Shown here: positions 30,610 through 40,107 of the stretch, piece by piece
Numbering within the stretch: position 1 is the first letter of the stretch
Layout of the letters: every line of letters begins with the position of its first letter
NCBI RefSeq assembly: GCF_040549485.1
Contig: NZ_JBEPTK010000001.1
Span: 62,001 to 126,000 of the forward strand
Length of the DNA: 64,000 bases
From: Constrictibacter sp. MBR-5
GTDB taxonomy: Bacteria > Pseudomonadota > Alphaproteobacteria > JAJUGE01
Direction of reading: 5' to 3'
Position numbers and translations under genes: made by a program
The notes under the pieces: generated by a model
Told to the model about the DNA's origin: nothing
What the model saw: only the letters and a program-made list of their open reading frames with translations
Databases searched by the model: none

Positions 30610-32069
30610 CCACGCCGACCGAGATGTGCGACATCAGTGCCGTGGAACTGCGGCGGATGATCGGTACGAAGGAGATCTCGCCGGTCGAGCTCCTGGAGTC
30701 CTGCATCGGACGCATCGAGGCGGTAAACCCGGCGGTCAACGCGCTGGTCGCGATGGACCTGGACGCCGCCCGCCGCGCGGCCCGCGAGGCCGAGAAGGCC
30801 GTGATGCGCGGCGACGAGTTGGGCGTGCTGCACGGCCTGCCGACGGGCGTGAAGGACCTGAACGACACAGCCGGCCTGCGCACCACCTACGGCTCGCCCA
30901 TCTTCGCCGACCACGTACCGGAGAAGGACGAGCGCATGGTGGCGGCCGTGCGGGCCGCCGGCGCGGTTATCGTCGCGAAGACCAACACGCCGGAGTGGGG
31001 CGCCGGCGCCAACACGCGCAACCCGGTCTACGGCGCCACCGGCAACCCCTTCGATCCCAAGCGCATCTGCGGCGGCTCCTCAGGCGGCTCGGCGGTGGCA
31101 CTCTCGCTCGGGATGCTGCCGGTCTGCACCGGCTCCGACACTGGCGGGTCGCTGCGCATCCCGGCCGCCTTCTGCGGCATCACCGGCTTCCGTCCCTCCC
31201 CCGGCACCGTGCCGTCCGACAAGCGCGGCTTCGGCTGGGCGCCGATCTCGGTCCAGGGCCCGATGGGCCGCACCGCGGCCGACGCGTCGCTCATGATGGC
31301 CGCACAGGCGGGTTTCGACTCCTGCGACCCCTTCTCGACGCCGATCGACGGCATGTCGTTCCGCACGCCGCAGCCCGTCGACCTGGGCCGGCTGCGGGTC
31401 GCCTATACCGAGGATCTGGGCTTCGCCCCCGTCGACAACGACATCCGGGCCGCCTTCCGTTCCAAGGTGCGGGCGTTCAAGGGGCTGTTCCGCGAGTGCG
31501 TCGAGGCGACGCCCGACCTGGGCGACGCCAACGACGTGTTCGAGGTGCTGCGCGCGGTCGGCTACCTCGCCCGCTACAAGGCCTGGTACGACGAGGATCC
31601 GGCGAAGCTGGGCGCCAACGTCCGCGCGAACTACGAGCAGGGTCTCAGCATGACCCTTGCCGACTTCTCCCGCGCCCATTCGGAGCAGACCAAGGCCTAT
31701 CGCCGGGTCCAGGCCTTCTTCAAGGATTTCGACCTGCTGCTCTGCCCGGTGACGCCGGTGACGCCGTTCCCCTGGACGCAGCTCTACATGACGCACATCA
31801 ACGGCGAGAAGCTGCGGACCTACTTCCACTGGCTCGCCCTCACCTACGGCATCACGAACACCGGCCATCCGGCCTGCGCCGTGCCATGCGGTGTCGACCA
31901 TGAAAGCATGCCGTTCGGCCTGCAGGTGGTCGGGCCGCACAAGGGCGACGCCTTCACGCTGGGCGCCGCGCACGCGCTCGAGCAGGCGTTCGCGGCCAAG
32001 CCGGAACTGGCGCGACCGATTCCGGACCTGTCGAAGCTGAACGGCGTCGTGAACGACTTCCGCGTCTAG
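30606..32069 (+). CDS. Amidase signature family hydrolase
   Basis: A 487-residue Ser-Ser-Lys amidase. Catalytic residues are Lys83 (PTGVKDLNDTAG), Ser158/159 (GGSSGGSAVALSLG) and Ser182 (GSDTGGSLRIPAAFCG). The products would be ammonia or an amine plus a carboxylate. It is not GatA by context: no gatB or gatC is near. Overlap with the DppF-like gene suggests it acts on an imported amide or peptide-like compound in the cytoplasm. Confidence 0.9.
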
Positions 32070-32127
32070 GCGCGTCGCAGTACCGCCCTTAACGGCTTTT
32101 TCACCGTCGGCACGGTAGCTGAGAGGA

Positions 32128-32144
32128 CGGCGTCGCGGACGCCG
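32128..32144 (+). terminator. Weak hairpin after the amidase operon
   Basis: A 7-bp stem (32128-32134 with 32138-32144) and 3-base loop, followed by only CCTTTC. It lies 59 bases after the amidase stop and 17 bases before opgC. The lack of a T-run makes termination uncertain. Confidence 0.3.
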
Positions 32145-32160
32145 CCTTTCGGGCCGGGCC

Positions 32161-33336
32161 ATGTCAGCGATCGAGGCCTCTCGGGACGTTCGGGTCGATT
32201 TCCTGCGGGGAATCGCCCTGCTTGTCATCTTCGTCGATCATATCGACGGCAACATCCTCGCCCGCGTGACCTACCGCCTGTCCGGCTTCGCCGACGCGGC
32301 GGAATGGTTCGTCCTGCTGTCGGGCTACGTCGTCGGGATCGCCTACAGCCGGTCGGTGGAGCGTAACGGCGGGTTCCGGACGCTGGCGAAGGCCTGCCAT
32401 CGTGCCGGCGAACTCTATGTCGCCCACATCGCGACCCTCGGGATTGCGCTCGCCCTGTTCCATCGCCTGCATGCCGGCGCGTCCCCCCTGACGCTCGGCT
32501 CGCTCGACTACACCTATCTGGCCGACAAGGGCCTCACGGCGCTGTGGGAGGTCCTGACGCTGAAGCACCTCCCGACGCTGTTCGACATCCTGCCCGCCTA
32601 CATCCTCTTCATCCTGGCGGCGCCGACCTACCTCGTCGCCCTGCGCCGCTTCGGCTGGCGCGGCCCGCTGGCCGCGAGCGCCGCGGTCTACACCGTTCCG
32701 CTGATCTTTCCCGGCGCCAACCTGCCGAACCTGCCGGACGGTCATTGGTATCTGAACCCTCTGTCCTGGCAGTTCCTGTTCTTCATCGGCGTCTCGGCCG
32801 GCGCCTGCGGCTGGCTGCGCAAGGACCTCAACGCGCGGCCGCACCGGCTGATGCGCGCCGCACTGGCCGTCTTCGGCACCGGGTTCGTCGTGAAGGCCGC
32901 GGTCGTGCAGACCACCCACGACGCCAGCCTCGTCCCCTGGGTCGGCAAGGTCGCGCTGGAGCCTATCCTGCTCCTGCACTTTCTCAGCCTCGTCTATCTG
33001 GTGCTCTGGCTTCTGCCGCGTCGCGCCCCGGTTCTCGCACGAGCCTGGGTCGGGCCGCTCATGACCTGCGGCCGGCACCCTCTGCCGATCTTCTGCGGCG
33101 GGCTCGTCCTGTCGGTGGCGGGATCGGTGCTGGTCGCCGACCATCCCGGCCTGACGACCCAACTCGGCGTCAGCGTCGCCGGCTGCGCGGCCCTATGCGG
33201 CCTCGGGTGGTTGATCGATATGGCCACCGGTGCCGGCGGCGGCCGCGCTGCCGCAGCAATCGCGCCGGCTGCGGTGCGGGACGGCCCTGCGGCACGGGGC
33301 GGCGAACAGGCGCAGGAAAGGCGACGCGCCGCCTGA
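32161..33336 (+). CDS. opgC: OpgC-like acyltransferase domain membrane protein
   Basis: A 391-residue polytopic protein with about ten membrane segments. Its N-terminal signature RVDFLRGIALLVIFVDHI and FVLLSGYVVGIAYSR mark the OpgC/MdoC group of acyltransferase_3 proteins, which succinylate osmoregulated periplasmic glucans. The C-terminal 45 residues are Ala/Gly/Arg-rich and unlike the core. It stands alone; an OpgD/OpgG-like gene is 21 kb away. O-antigen or other acyl acceptors are possible. Confidence 0.82.
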   Translation: MSAIEASRDVRVDFLRGIALLVIFVDHIDGNILARVTYRLSGFADAAEWFVLLSGYVVGIAYSRSVERNGGFRTLAKACHRAGELYVAHIATLGIALALFHRLHAGASPLTLGSLDYTYLADKGLTALWEVLTLKHLPTLFDILPAYILFILAAPTYLVALRRFGWRGPLAASAAVYTVPLIFPGANLPNLPDGHWYLNPLSWQFLFFIGVSAGACGWLRKDLNARPHRLMRAALAVFGTGFVVKAAVVQTTHDASLVPWVGKVALEPILLLHFLSLVYLVLWLLPRRAPVLARAWVGPLMTCGRHPLPIFCGGLVLSVAGSVLVADHPGLTTQLGVSVAGCAALCGLGWLIDMATGAGGGRAAAAIAPAAVRDGPAARGGEQAQERRRAA

Positions 33337-33352
33337 TCCGGATGCCGCCCGC

Positions 33353-34420
33353 CTACCAGCCCTTCTCCACGATCTGCCAGCCGACCTCGGCCAGCTCGCG
33401 CGCCTTCTTGCCGCGCTCGATCGCCTGCGGCGAACTGGCGTTGCCGTCCAGGCCGCGCCTGTACACGCCCTGGGCGATGGCGCCCAGCCGGAACAGGGAG
33501 AGCACCACGTAGAACGGCCAGTTGTCGATACCGCTGCGGCCCGTCCGCTCGCAGTAGGAGGCCACATACGCCTCCTCGCTCGGGATGCCGGACGACGCAG
33601 GCATGTCGCCGAGGAAACCGCGGTGCGAATCCGGCACGTGCCAGGGCAGGCAGTTGTAGGCGATGTCCGACAGCGGGTGGCCGAGCGTGCCCAGTTCCCA
33701 ATCGACCACCGCGAGCACGCGCGGCTCGGTCGGGTGGTAGATCATGTTCTCCAGCCGGAAGTCGCCGTGCACGACGGTCGTCTCGTCGGCGTCCGGCATG
33801 TTCTCGGGCAGCCAGCGGATGAGATTCTCCATCGCGGGAACCTCTTCCGTCTTGCTGGCCTCGTACTGCTTGGACCAGCGCGAAACCTGCCGCTGGCAAT
33901 AGCCGCCTTCGCGCCCGAAACCCTCCAGGCCGATCGTCTTGTAGTCGACCCTGTGCAGGGCGGCGATGGCCGCGTTCATCGCATCGTAGATCGCCGTGCG
34001 CTCCGACGGCGCCATGTCGGGCAGCATGAAGTTGCGGAAGACGCGGCCCCGCACATGCTCCATGACGTAGAAGGCCTGGCCGATGACGCTCTCGTCCTCG
34101 CACAGCACGTAGGGCCGCGCGACCGGCACGTCCGTCCCGTAGAGCGCCGAGATCACCTTGAACTCACGGTCCACCGCATGCGCTGACGGCAGCAGCTTGC
34201 CCGGCGGCTTCTTGCGCATCACGAAGGTCTGGCCCTTCGCGTCGGTGATCATGAAGGTCGGATTCGACATGCCGCCGATGAACTGCGACAGCGTGATCGG
34301 ACCCTTCAGGTCGGGAATATGATCGAGAAGATAGCGTTCGAGCGCCGCTTCGTCGAAGCGGTGCTGCGGCATCACGGGCTCGGCGTCCGTGGTCGAGGTT
34401 ACAGCGATCTGCGCGGTCAT
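33353..34420 (-). CDS. Phosphotransferase family protein (APH/ACAD10-11 kinase-like)
   Basis: A 355-residue aminoglycoside phosphotransferase-fold protein. The Brenner motif VVHGDFRLENMIYHP supplies Asp220 and Asn225, and AVVDWELGTLGHPLSDI supplies the metal-binding Asp240. This subgroup resembles the kinase part of ACAD10/11, which phosphorylates 4-hydroxyacyl-CoAs in mammals. Bacterial members often sit near acyl-CoA genes, as here (a CoA-transferase 2 kb away). ATG 34420 is preceded by GGAGCGAAGAG; the frame is open 47 codons upstream. It is not an antibiotic resistance gene by context. Confidence 0.85.
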   Translation of the reverse strand: MTAQIAVTSTTDAEPVMPQHRFDEAALERYLLDHIPDLKGPITLSQFIGGMSNPTFMITDAKGQTFVMRKKPPGKLLPSAHAVDREFKVISALYGTDVPVARPYVLCEDESVIGQAFYVMEHVRGRVFRNFMLPDMAPSERTAIYDAMNAAIAALHRVDYKTIGLEGFGREGGYCQRQVSRWSKQYEASKTEEVPAMENLIRWLPENMPDADETTVVHGDFRLENMIYHPTEPRVLAVVDWELGTLGHPLSDIAYNCLPWHVPDSHRGFLGDMPASSGIPSEEAYVASYCERTGRSGIDNWPFYVVLSLFRLGAIAQGVYRRGLDGNASSPQAIERGKKARELAEVGWQIVEKGW

Positions 34421-34532
34421 TCTCTTCGCTCCGTCGTTGCCGCCATCCTTGCCGCCGAGGCGGCGGGGCGCAAGGCCCTGCCGGACGGCAACAGGCGACA
34501 ATCCTGGATGGTGCGCGCGGCCGGCTCCGCGA

Positions 34533-35309
34533 TCAGTCCGACGTCGACAGGGCGTGGGCAATCGCCGTCTTCAGGGTGTCGGGCTCGAACGGCTTCGTGA
34601 TCACGAAGGCGGGCTCGAGCGTCCTGCCGGTGAGCAGCCGCTCCGGAAAACCTGTCACGAAAATGACCGGCATCTTGGCGGTCTTGAGGATCTCCTGAAC
34701 CGTCTTGATGCCGTCGTCGCCGTCGGCGAGCTGGATGTCGGCGAGGATCAGGTCCGGCGAGGTCTGCTCGACCAGGGCGATGGCCTCGCTCTGTCGCGCC
34801 GCTGTTCCGGTCACGTTGTGGCCCATCTCGCGCACGATCTCGGCATTGTTGAGCGCGATGATCGCGTCGTCCTCGATGATGAGAATGTTGGCCGTGGTCC
34901 GCTGCGACAGGTCGGCCCGCGCCTTGCGCATCAGCGCCTCGACCTCGGCCACGTTCGTGCCGAGGATGACGCCGGCTTCGGACGGCAGGAAACCTTCGAC
35001 CGACACCAGAAGGAGCGCCTGCCGCTCCCGCGACGGCAGTGAGGCGAGGCTGCGCTTGACCCGGCTGTCCAGATCGATCGTCGCGTCCTCGGGCGCAACC
35101 GAATCCACGGCCGACCAGACCGCGTGGAACCGCGCGAACAGCTCGACCCGAACATCCTTGGCCACCCGGATGCTCTCCGGCTCCTCGACGATCGCCTCAA
35201 GGCAGGCGCGGACATACTCGTCCCCCCGCTCCTGCGAGCCGGTCAGCATGCGGGCGTAGCGGCGCAAATAGGGCAGGTTGACGAGGATCTTGTCCTGAAT
35301 GTCAGCCAT
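34533..35309 (-). CDS. phyR: General stress response regulator PhyR
   Basis: A 258-residue protein with the PhyR architecture: an EcfG sigma-like domain (1 to about 135, without DNA-binding function) joined to a C-terminal receiver. Receiver residues are Glu146-Asp148, phosphoacceptor Asp191 (LILADIQLADG), Thr219 and Lys239; the FATGY-type segment reads FVTGF. When phosphorylated, PhyR sequesters the anti-sigma factor NepR and frees EcfG. nepR and ecfG, usually adjacent, are not in this window. AAGGA precedes the start, and I find no EcfG motif upstream of it. Confidence 0.93.
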   Translation of the reverse strand: MADIQDKILVNLPYLRRYARMLTGSQERGDEYVRACLEAIVEEPESIRVAKDVRVELFARFHAVWSAVDSVAPEDATIDLDSRVKRSLASLPSRERQALLLVSVEGFLPSEAGVILGTNVAEVEALMRKARADLSQRTTANILIIEDDAIIALNNAEIVREMGHNVTGTAARQSEAIALVEQTSPDLILADIQLADGDDGIKTVQEILKTAKMPVIFVTGFPERLLTGRTLEPAFVITKPFEPDTLKTAIAHALSTSD

Positions 35310-35533
35310 GTCTGTTCGATTCCTTGCGAGATGACTTCAAGGCTACCCCGTAACGGGCCCTCGTGACCATGCGAAACAGCCGCACGAGCGAGGCACGCAC
35401 CCCGGGCAGATGGCGATCGCGACGCCGTGCGGCCAGTCGCCGTTAGCGTCGTTCGCCCAGGGCGCAGTGCAGCGTCCCCCGCCGCGGAGCGGAGAACGAC
35501 GACATCAACGCCGCCCGGCGAACCCGGTTCGCC

Positions 35534-36202
35534 CTATCCGACGTGGTTCCGGAAGAATGCGAGCGTCCGCTCGCGCGCGACCTTTGCATTCTCCGGACTG
35601 AAGTCCGCGCGCTGGTCGCAGTTGAAGCCGTGGCCCGCCGCGTAGACGTGGACCGTCACCTCGGGGTGCGCCGCACGCACCGCCTCGACGTCCGTCATGG
35701 GGATGCTCTTGTCGGTTTCGCCGAAGTGCAGCATGACGGGGCACTTGGGCGCCTCGTCCTTGAAACCGGCGATCTGGCCGCCGTAGTAGCCGACCGCGGC
35801 GTCCACGCCGTCGATCCGCGTCGCCGCCAGCCAAGCGAGCGAACCGCCCCAGCAGTAGCCGACCGCTCCCACCTTACCGTGGGGCTTAAGCGCCGCGACG
35901 GTGGCGGCCATGTCCATAACGGCCGCGTCCCACGGCACCTTGGCGCGGACGTCACGGCCCTTCTGGATGTCGTCGGGCTGATAGCCAACCTCGAAGCCCT
36001 TCTCGGCCCTGTCGAACAGCGCCGGCGCCAGCACGAAATAACCGTCCTGCGCGTAGCTGTCGGCGACGCTGCGCATGTGGCTGTTGACGCCGAAGATCTC
36101 CTGGATGACCAGCAGCGCCCCGCGGGGCGTGCCGGACGGTTTCGCCTGATAGACGTCGAACCGATGGCCGTCCTGCGCCGTCAGCTGAACGATCTCGCCC
36201 AT
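35534..36202 (-). CDS. Dienelactone hydrolase family protein
   Basis: A 222-residue alpha/beta hydrolase. The catalytic triad is Cys117 (GYCWGG), Asp164 and His191 (GHGFNCD), with Glu35 in the QEIFGVN motif, all as in dienelactone hydrolases. ATG 36202 follows AGGGAGGA. Substrates range from carboxymethylenebutenolide to other small esters. No other aromatic ring-cleavage genes are nearby, so a chlorocatechol role is not supported. It is divergent from the CoA-transferase. Confidence 0.92.
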   Translation of the reverse strand: MGEIVQLTAQDGHRFDVYQAKPSGTPRGALLVIQEIFGVNSHMRSVADSYAQDGYFVLAPALFDRAEKGFEVGYQPDDIQKGRDVRAKVPWDAAVMDMAATVAALKPHGKVGAVGYCWGGSLAWLAATRIDGVDAAVGYYGGQIAGFKDEAPKCPVMLHFGETDKSIPMTDVEAVRAAHPEVTVHVYAAGHGFNCDQRADFSPENAKVARERTLAFFRNHVG

Positions 36203-36349
36203 GGTCTTCCTCCCTCTGCGGTGGCAAGAGTGTAGCCGCCCGCGGCCCGTGCCGCAAAAGGCAGTGGCGGCAGCCATCCGCACGGGCTCGCGGGCGGCGC
36301 CGGCTGCCGATATAAGGGAGGGAATGACCGGACACATCGGGAGGCGAAG

Positions 36350-37519
36350 ATGGGCGAAACAGAGGATGCGGCACTGCCGCTGAAGGGCATTCGGGTGCTC
36401 GAGGTGGGCCAGGCGCTGGCGGGTCCGCTCGCCGGCTCGATCCTCGCGGACATGGGCGCCGAGGTGATCAAGGTCGAGAAGCCGGACGGCGGCGACGACG
36501 GCCGGACCTGGGGCCCCCCCTTCGCCGAGGACGGCGCCTCGCTGTTCTTCCACGCCTTCAACCGCAACAAGAAGTCCGTCACGCTGGACGTTAAGGATGC
36601 CGGCGACGTGGCGCGGCTGAAGGCGCTCGCCGCTGAATCGGACATCCTGATCCAGAATCTCCGGCCCGGAATCGTCGACGAACTCGGCATCGGCCCGGAG
36701 GCGCTGACCGCGGTCAACCCGCGCCTCATCTACTGCTCGATCTGGGCGTTCGGCTACAAGGGGCCGATGCGGCTGAAGCCGGGATACGACCCGCTGCTGC
36801 AGGCCTTCGGCGCCGTGATGACCCTCACCGGCCGCCCGAGCGACCCGCCGACCTTCCAGGCGCCGGCGATCAACGACAAGGCGACGGGGATGTGGTGCGT
36901 GATCGGCGCCCTTGCGGCGCTGCAGCAGCGCCATGCGACCGGCAAGGGCTGCGTCGTCGACACCTCGCTCTTCGAAACCGCCGTCAGTTGGGTCGAGAGC
37001 CAGGTCAACAACTACCTGGAGACCGGCAAGACGCCGGTTCGGCACGGCGCCGCGAGCGCGGTGCTGGCGCCCTACCAGGCGTTCGAGACGGCCGACCGCC
37101 CGATCTGCATCGCCGCCGGCAACGATCGCATCTTCGTGCGCATGGCGAAGGAGATGGGACACCCGGAATGGCCGCAGGACCCGCGCTTCGAGAACGGCCC
37201 GAAGCGGGCGGGCAATCGCGACGCAATCGTCGCTGCGGTGCAGGAGGTGCTGCTGACCGCCGGGCGCGACGAGTGGATCGCCCGGCTGGAGAAGGTCGGC
37301 GTGCCGGTCGCCCCGATCAACGACGTCGCCGAACTCGCCGCGGCCGAACAGACCCAGATCATGGGCATGATCCAGAAGGAGCCGGAAACCGGCCGCTCGA
37401 TCGTCGGCCTGCCGATCTCCTTCGGGCAGCGGCGCCCGGCGATCCGCACCCGCTCGCCGAAGCTGGGCGAGCACAATGAGAGCGTCCTGCAGCGCACCAA
37501 GCCGGATGCTGCGGAGTAG
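36350..37519 (+). CDS. CaiB/BaiF family (type III) CoA-transferase
   Basis: A 389-residue enzyme that moves CoA between carboxylic acids through acyl-anhydride and thioester intermediates. The catalytic Asp204 sits in CVVDTSLFETA. The N-terminal LKGIRVLEVGQALAGPLAGSI region is typical, as is GADVIKVEKP-like GAEVIKVEKPDGGDD. GGGAGG precedes ATG 36350. It is divergent from dienelactone hydrolase; donor and acceptor are unknown. Confidence 0.92.
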   Translation: MGETEDAALPLKGIRVLEVGQALAGPLAGSILADMGAEVIKVEKPDGGDDGRTWGPPFAEDGASLFFHAFNRNKKSVTLDVKDAGDVARLKALAAESDILIQNLRPGIVDELGIGPEALTAVNPRLIYCSIWAFGYKGPMRLKPGYDPLLQAFGAVMTLTGRPSDPPTFQAPAINDKATGMWCVIGALAALQQRHATGKGCVVDTSLFETAVSWVESQVNNYLETGKTPVRHGAASAVLAPYQAFETADRPICIAAGNDRIFVRMAKEMGHPEWPQDPRFENGPKRAGNRDAIVAAVQEVLLTAGRDEWIARLEKVGVPVAPINDVAELAAAEQTQIMGMIQKEPETGRSIVGLPISFGQRRPAIRTRSPKLGEHNESVLQRTKPDAAE

Positions 37520-37547
37520 CAGGCTTCACCGCGCCGGCCACGAGAAC

Positions 37548-37573
37548 GGAACAATCGGCTACCGTCCGGGGTT
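37548..37573 (+). promoter_or_regulatory. Possible EcfG-type promoter before the 28-aa membrane peptide
   Basis: GGAAC at 37548-37552, then 18 bases, then GTT at 37571-37573 (N17 before GGTT). The spacing is one base longer than at the two other candidate sites but within the published range. The start codon is 50 bases downstream. Confidence 0.4.
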
Positions 37574-37602
37574 TGCTCCCCGGAACGGCCGCCGGGCCGT
37601 TC
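37565..37602 (+). promoter_or_regulatory. Two overlapping hairpins between the CoA-transferase and the membrane peptide
   Basis: Hairpin 1: 37565-37571 with 37578-37584 (7 bp, 6-base loop). Hairpin 2: 37583-37590 with 37595-37602 (8 bp, 4-base loop). They share two bases. No T-run follows, so they could terminate the upstream gene, form a 5' leader structure, or merely reflect GC-richness. Confidence 0.4.
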
Positions 37603-37623
37603 GGACAGAGAGAGTGACCGACG

Positions 37624-37710
37624 ATGCTGAAAGCGCTGCTGTGGTTCGTGATTATCGTGTTCGTGATCGGCCTGCTGGTCATCTTCGGACTGCTCGACCT
37701 GATCTTCTGA
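37624..37710 (+). CDS. 28-residue single-span membrane peptide
   Basis: An ATG-to-TGA frame encoding MLKALLWFVIIVFVIGLLVI followed by FGLLDLIF. Apart from Lys3 and Asp25 it is entirely hydrophobic, which suits one membrane helix with its positive end inside. GAGAGAG lies about 10 bases before the start. It is an independent unit, 104 bases after the CoA-transferase and convergent with rnhA. I do not recognise a family. Confidence rests on composition, a ribosome-binding site and a possible promoter. Confidence 0.6.
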   Translation: MLKALLWFVIIVFVIGLLVIFGLLDLIF

Positions 37711-37749
37711 CGCGGCGGTTCGATGCGGGCGCTTAAGGCCCCTTCAGGC

Positions 37750-38199
37750 TCAGCGCGCGCCCCGCATCAGCTTCTTCGTCTCGGCCCGGGCGAGTTCGTC
37801 GACGCGCTCGTTCTCCGCGTGGCCGGCATGCCCCTTCACCCAGACCCATTCGAGTTCATGGCCGGTGACGGCGGCATCGAGCCTGCGCCAGAGGTCTTCG
37901 TTCTTGACCGGCTGCCGCGCGGCGGTCTTCCAGCCGTTGCGCTTCCAGTTGGCGATCCACTGCATGATTCCGTCACGCAGGTAGCGGCTGTCCGTGTGCA
38001 GCCGCACCTTGCACGGCCGCTTCAGGGCTTCCAGCGCCGCGATCGCCGCCATCAGTTCCATGCGATTGTTGGTGGTCATCGCCTCGCCGCCGGCCAGTTC
38101 GCGCTCCGTGCCGCCGTGGCGCAGGATCGCCCCCCAACCGCCCGGGCCCGGATTGCCGCTGCAGGCGCCGTCCGTGTAGATGTCGACGGTTCCCGTCAC
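37750..38199 (-). CDS. rnhA: Ribonuclease HI
   Basis: A 149-residue RNase H that degrades RNA in RNA-DNA hybrids. Catalytic residues are Asp10 ([16 protein letters not shown]), Glu48 (NNRMELMAA) and Asp70 (HTDSRYL), with the late His/Asp segment [16 protein letters not shown]. The start is GTG 38199, overlapping the thrB stop (GTGA). It is the last gene of the ispH-thrB-rnhA block common in alphaproteobacteria. Confidence 0.95.
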   Translation of the reverse strand: MTGTVDIYTDGACSGNPGPGGWGAILRHGGTERELAGGEAMTTNNRMELMAAIAALEALKRPCKVRLHTDSRYLRDGIMQWIANWKRNGWKTAARQPVKNEDLWRRLDAAVTGHELEWVWVKGHAGHAENERVDELARAETKKLMRGAR

Positions 38200-39155
38200 A
38201 GTCCGTAGTCTCCCGGTCCGGTAACGCTGCGGTGGAAACGCAGCTTGTGAAGATATTCGACGGGGTCCTTCGGCGTGACGAAGGCGCCCTCCTGCCGGTT
38301 CAGCCAGTCGAAGAGCCGGGTCAGCAGAAAGCGCAGCGCGCTCCCGCGCGCCAGGATCGGCAGGGCCGCCAGTTCGTCCTCCCCCAGGGGGCGGACGCGA
38401 CCGTAGTTCGACAGCAGAAGGCGGGCCTTCGTCGCGTTGAAGCTGTTGTCGCGCTCGAAGCACCAGGCGTTCAGGCACACCGCGATGTCGTATGCCAGAA
38501 AATCTTCACAGGCGAAGTAGAAGTCGATCAGCCCCGACAGCCGGCCGTCGATGAAGAACACGTTGTCCGGAAACAGGTCGGCATGGATAACGCCGCGCGG
38601 CAGATCCTGCGGCCACGCGGCGGCTAGCTCGTCCAGTTCCCGTCCGATCTCGTCGGCGAGGCCGGGCCGCACGGTATCGGCGCGGCCGCGAGTGGCCTCC
38701 ACCAGGCGCCGCCACCCGTCGAGGGACAGGTCGTTCGCCCGCCTCAAGCCGAAATCGCGGCTCGCCAGATGCATCCGCGCCAAACCGGCCCCCAGTTCGG
38801 CGCAGTGGCCCGGCTGGATCCGCCGCGGCCACAAGCCGCGCAGGAAGCTGACCAGCGCCGCCGGTCGTCCGCACAGGTGGCGCAGCGCCACGCCGTCGCG
38901 CCCGTGAATGGGCGTCGGGCACGGCACCCCGGCGGCGGCGAGATGGTCCAGCAGCCCCAGGAAGAACGGCAGGTCGGCCGGAACGACGCGCTTCTCGTAG
39001 AGCGTCAGGATGAAGGTGTCGCGATCCGTTTCCAGCAGATAGTTGCTATTCTCGACGCCCTCCGCGATGCCCTTGCAGGCGACGACACTGCCGATGTCGT
39101 ATTCGGCGACGAAGGCTTGCAGATCCTCGTCGGAGACTTCGGTGTAGACGGCCAC
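38196..39155 (-). CDS. thrB: Homoserine kinase (ThrB, phosphotransferase fold)
   Basis: A 319-residue kinase making O-phosphohomoserine for threonine synthesis. It has the APH-like fold of proteobacterial ThrB rather than the GHMP fold: [13 protein letters not shown] and [20 protein letters not shown] 39155 is preferred ([20 protein letters not shown] is the family N-terminus). It lies 7 bases after ispH and overlaps the rnhA start by 4 bases. Confidence 0.93.
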   Translation of the reverse strand: MAVYTEVSDEDLQAFVAEYDIGSVVACKGIAEGVENSNYLLETDRDTFILTLYEKRVVPADLPFFLGLLDHLAAAGVPCPTPIHGRDGVALRHLCGRPAALVSFLRGLWPRRIQPGHCAELGAGLARMHLASRDFGLRRANDLSLDGWRRLVEATRGRADTVRPGLADEIGRELDELAAAWPQDLPRGVIHADLFPDNVFFIDGRLSGLIDFYFACEDFLAYDIAVCLNAWCFERDNSFNATKARLLLSNYGRVRPLGEDELAALPILARGSALRFLLTRLFDWLNRQEGAFVTPKDPVEYLHKLRFHRSVTGPGDYGL

Positions 39156-39162
39156 GGCGGCG

Positions 39163-40107
39163 TCAGGCGACCAGGACGCGTGGCAGTTTGAACTCCACGT
39201 TCTCGCGCGTGACGACGACGTCGCGCAGTTCGACCGTGAAGTGATCCCGGCAGGCCGCGATGACCTCCTCGACCAGGGTCTCGGGCGCAGAGGCCCCGGC
39301 CGTGAGACCCAGGGTGCGGACGCCTTCCAATGCCTTCCAGTCGATGTCGACGGCGCGCTGCACCAGAACGGCACGCGTGCAACCCGCGTTCTTCGCGACT
39401 TCGACCAGCCGGTTGGAATTGGAGGAGTTGGGAGCGCCGATCACGAGAAGGGCGTCGGCCTCCGGCGCGATCGCCTTCACGGCCTGCTGGCGGTTCGTCG
39501 TCGCGTAGCAGATGTCCTCCTGCTTCGGCGACTGCAGCTCGGGGAAGCGGCGGCGCAGCACGGCGATGATCTCGGCGGTGTCATCGACCGACAGCGTCGT
39601 CTGGGTGATCAGTGCGACAGCGCCGGGATCCGCCACCTCGACCCGTTCGGCATCGGCCACCGTCTCGATCAAGGTGATGCTGCCGTCCGGAACCTGGCCC
39701 ATGGTCCCGACGACCTCGGGATGACCGGCATGGCCGATCAGCAGCATGTGCCGGCCGGTGCGTTCGTGCCGCTCCGCCTCGCGGTGCACCTTGCTGACCA
39801 GCGGGCACGTCGCGTCGACATAGAACAGCTTGCGCCGGGACGCCTCGGCCGGCACCGACTTCGGCACGCCGTGCGCGGAGAAGACCACGGGCACGTCATC
39901 CGGCACGTCGTCGAGCTCGTCGACAAAGATGGCACCCTTCGCCTCGAGCTGGCTGACGACGTAACGGTTGTGCACGATCTCGTGGCGCACGTAGACGGGC
40001 GCGCCGTAACGCGCCAGGGCGCGCTCGACGATCTGAATCGCGCGGTCGACACCGGCGCAGAAACCGCGCGGCGCGGCGAGCAGGATGGTCAGTGGCGGCA
40101 GTGTCAT
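39163..40107 (-). CDS. ispH: 4-hydroxy-3-methylbut-2-enyl diphosphate reductase
   Basis: A 314-residue iron-sulfur enzyme, the last step of the MEP isoprenoid pathway. Cluster cysteines are Cys17 (PRGFCAGV), Cys101 ([11 protein letters not shown]) and Cys200 ([11 protein letters not shown]), with the substrate-binding [15 protein letters not shown]. It is first in ispH-thrB-rnhA. The upstream 226-base gap contains a 7-bp hairpin (40211-40234) but no clear promoter. Confidence 0.96.
   Translation of the reverse strand: MTLPPLTILLAAPRGFCAGVDRAIQIVERALARYGAPVYVRHEIVHNRYVVSQLEAKGAIFVDELDDVPDDVPVVFSAHGVPKSVPAEASRRKLFYVDATCPLVSKVHREAERHERTGRHMLLIGHAGHPEVVGTMGQVPDGSITLIETVADAERVEVADPGAVALITQTTLSVDDTAEIIAVLRRRFPELQSPKQEDICYATTNRQQAVKAIAPEADALLVIGAPNSSNSNRLVEVAKNAGCTRAVLVQRAVDIDWKALEGVRTLGLTAGASAPETLVEEVIAACRDHFTVELRDVVVTRENVEFKLPRVLVA

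Noticed and set aside
33353-34420. Aminoglycoside resistance gene
   Set aside because: The fold is APH-like, but the sequence groups with acyl-CoA-linked phosphotransferases and there is no mobile or resistance context.
35534-37474. Extended minus-strand frame upstream of dienelactone hydrolase
   Set aside because: The added part is antisense to the CoA-transferase. The hydrolase has its own AGGGAGGA and ATG at 36202.
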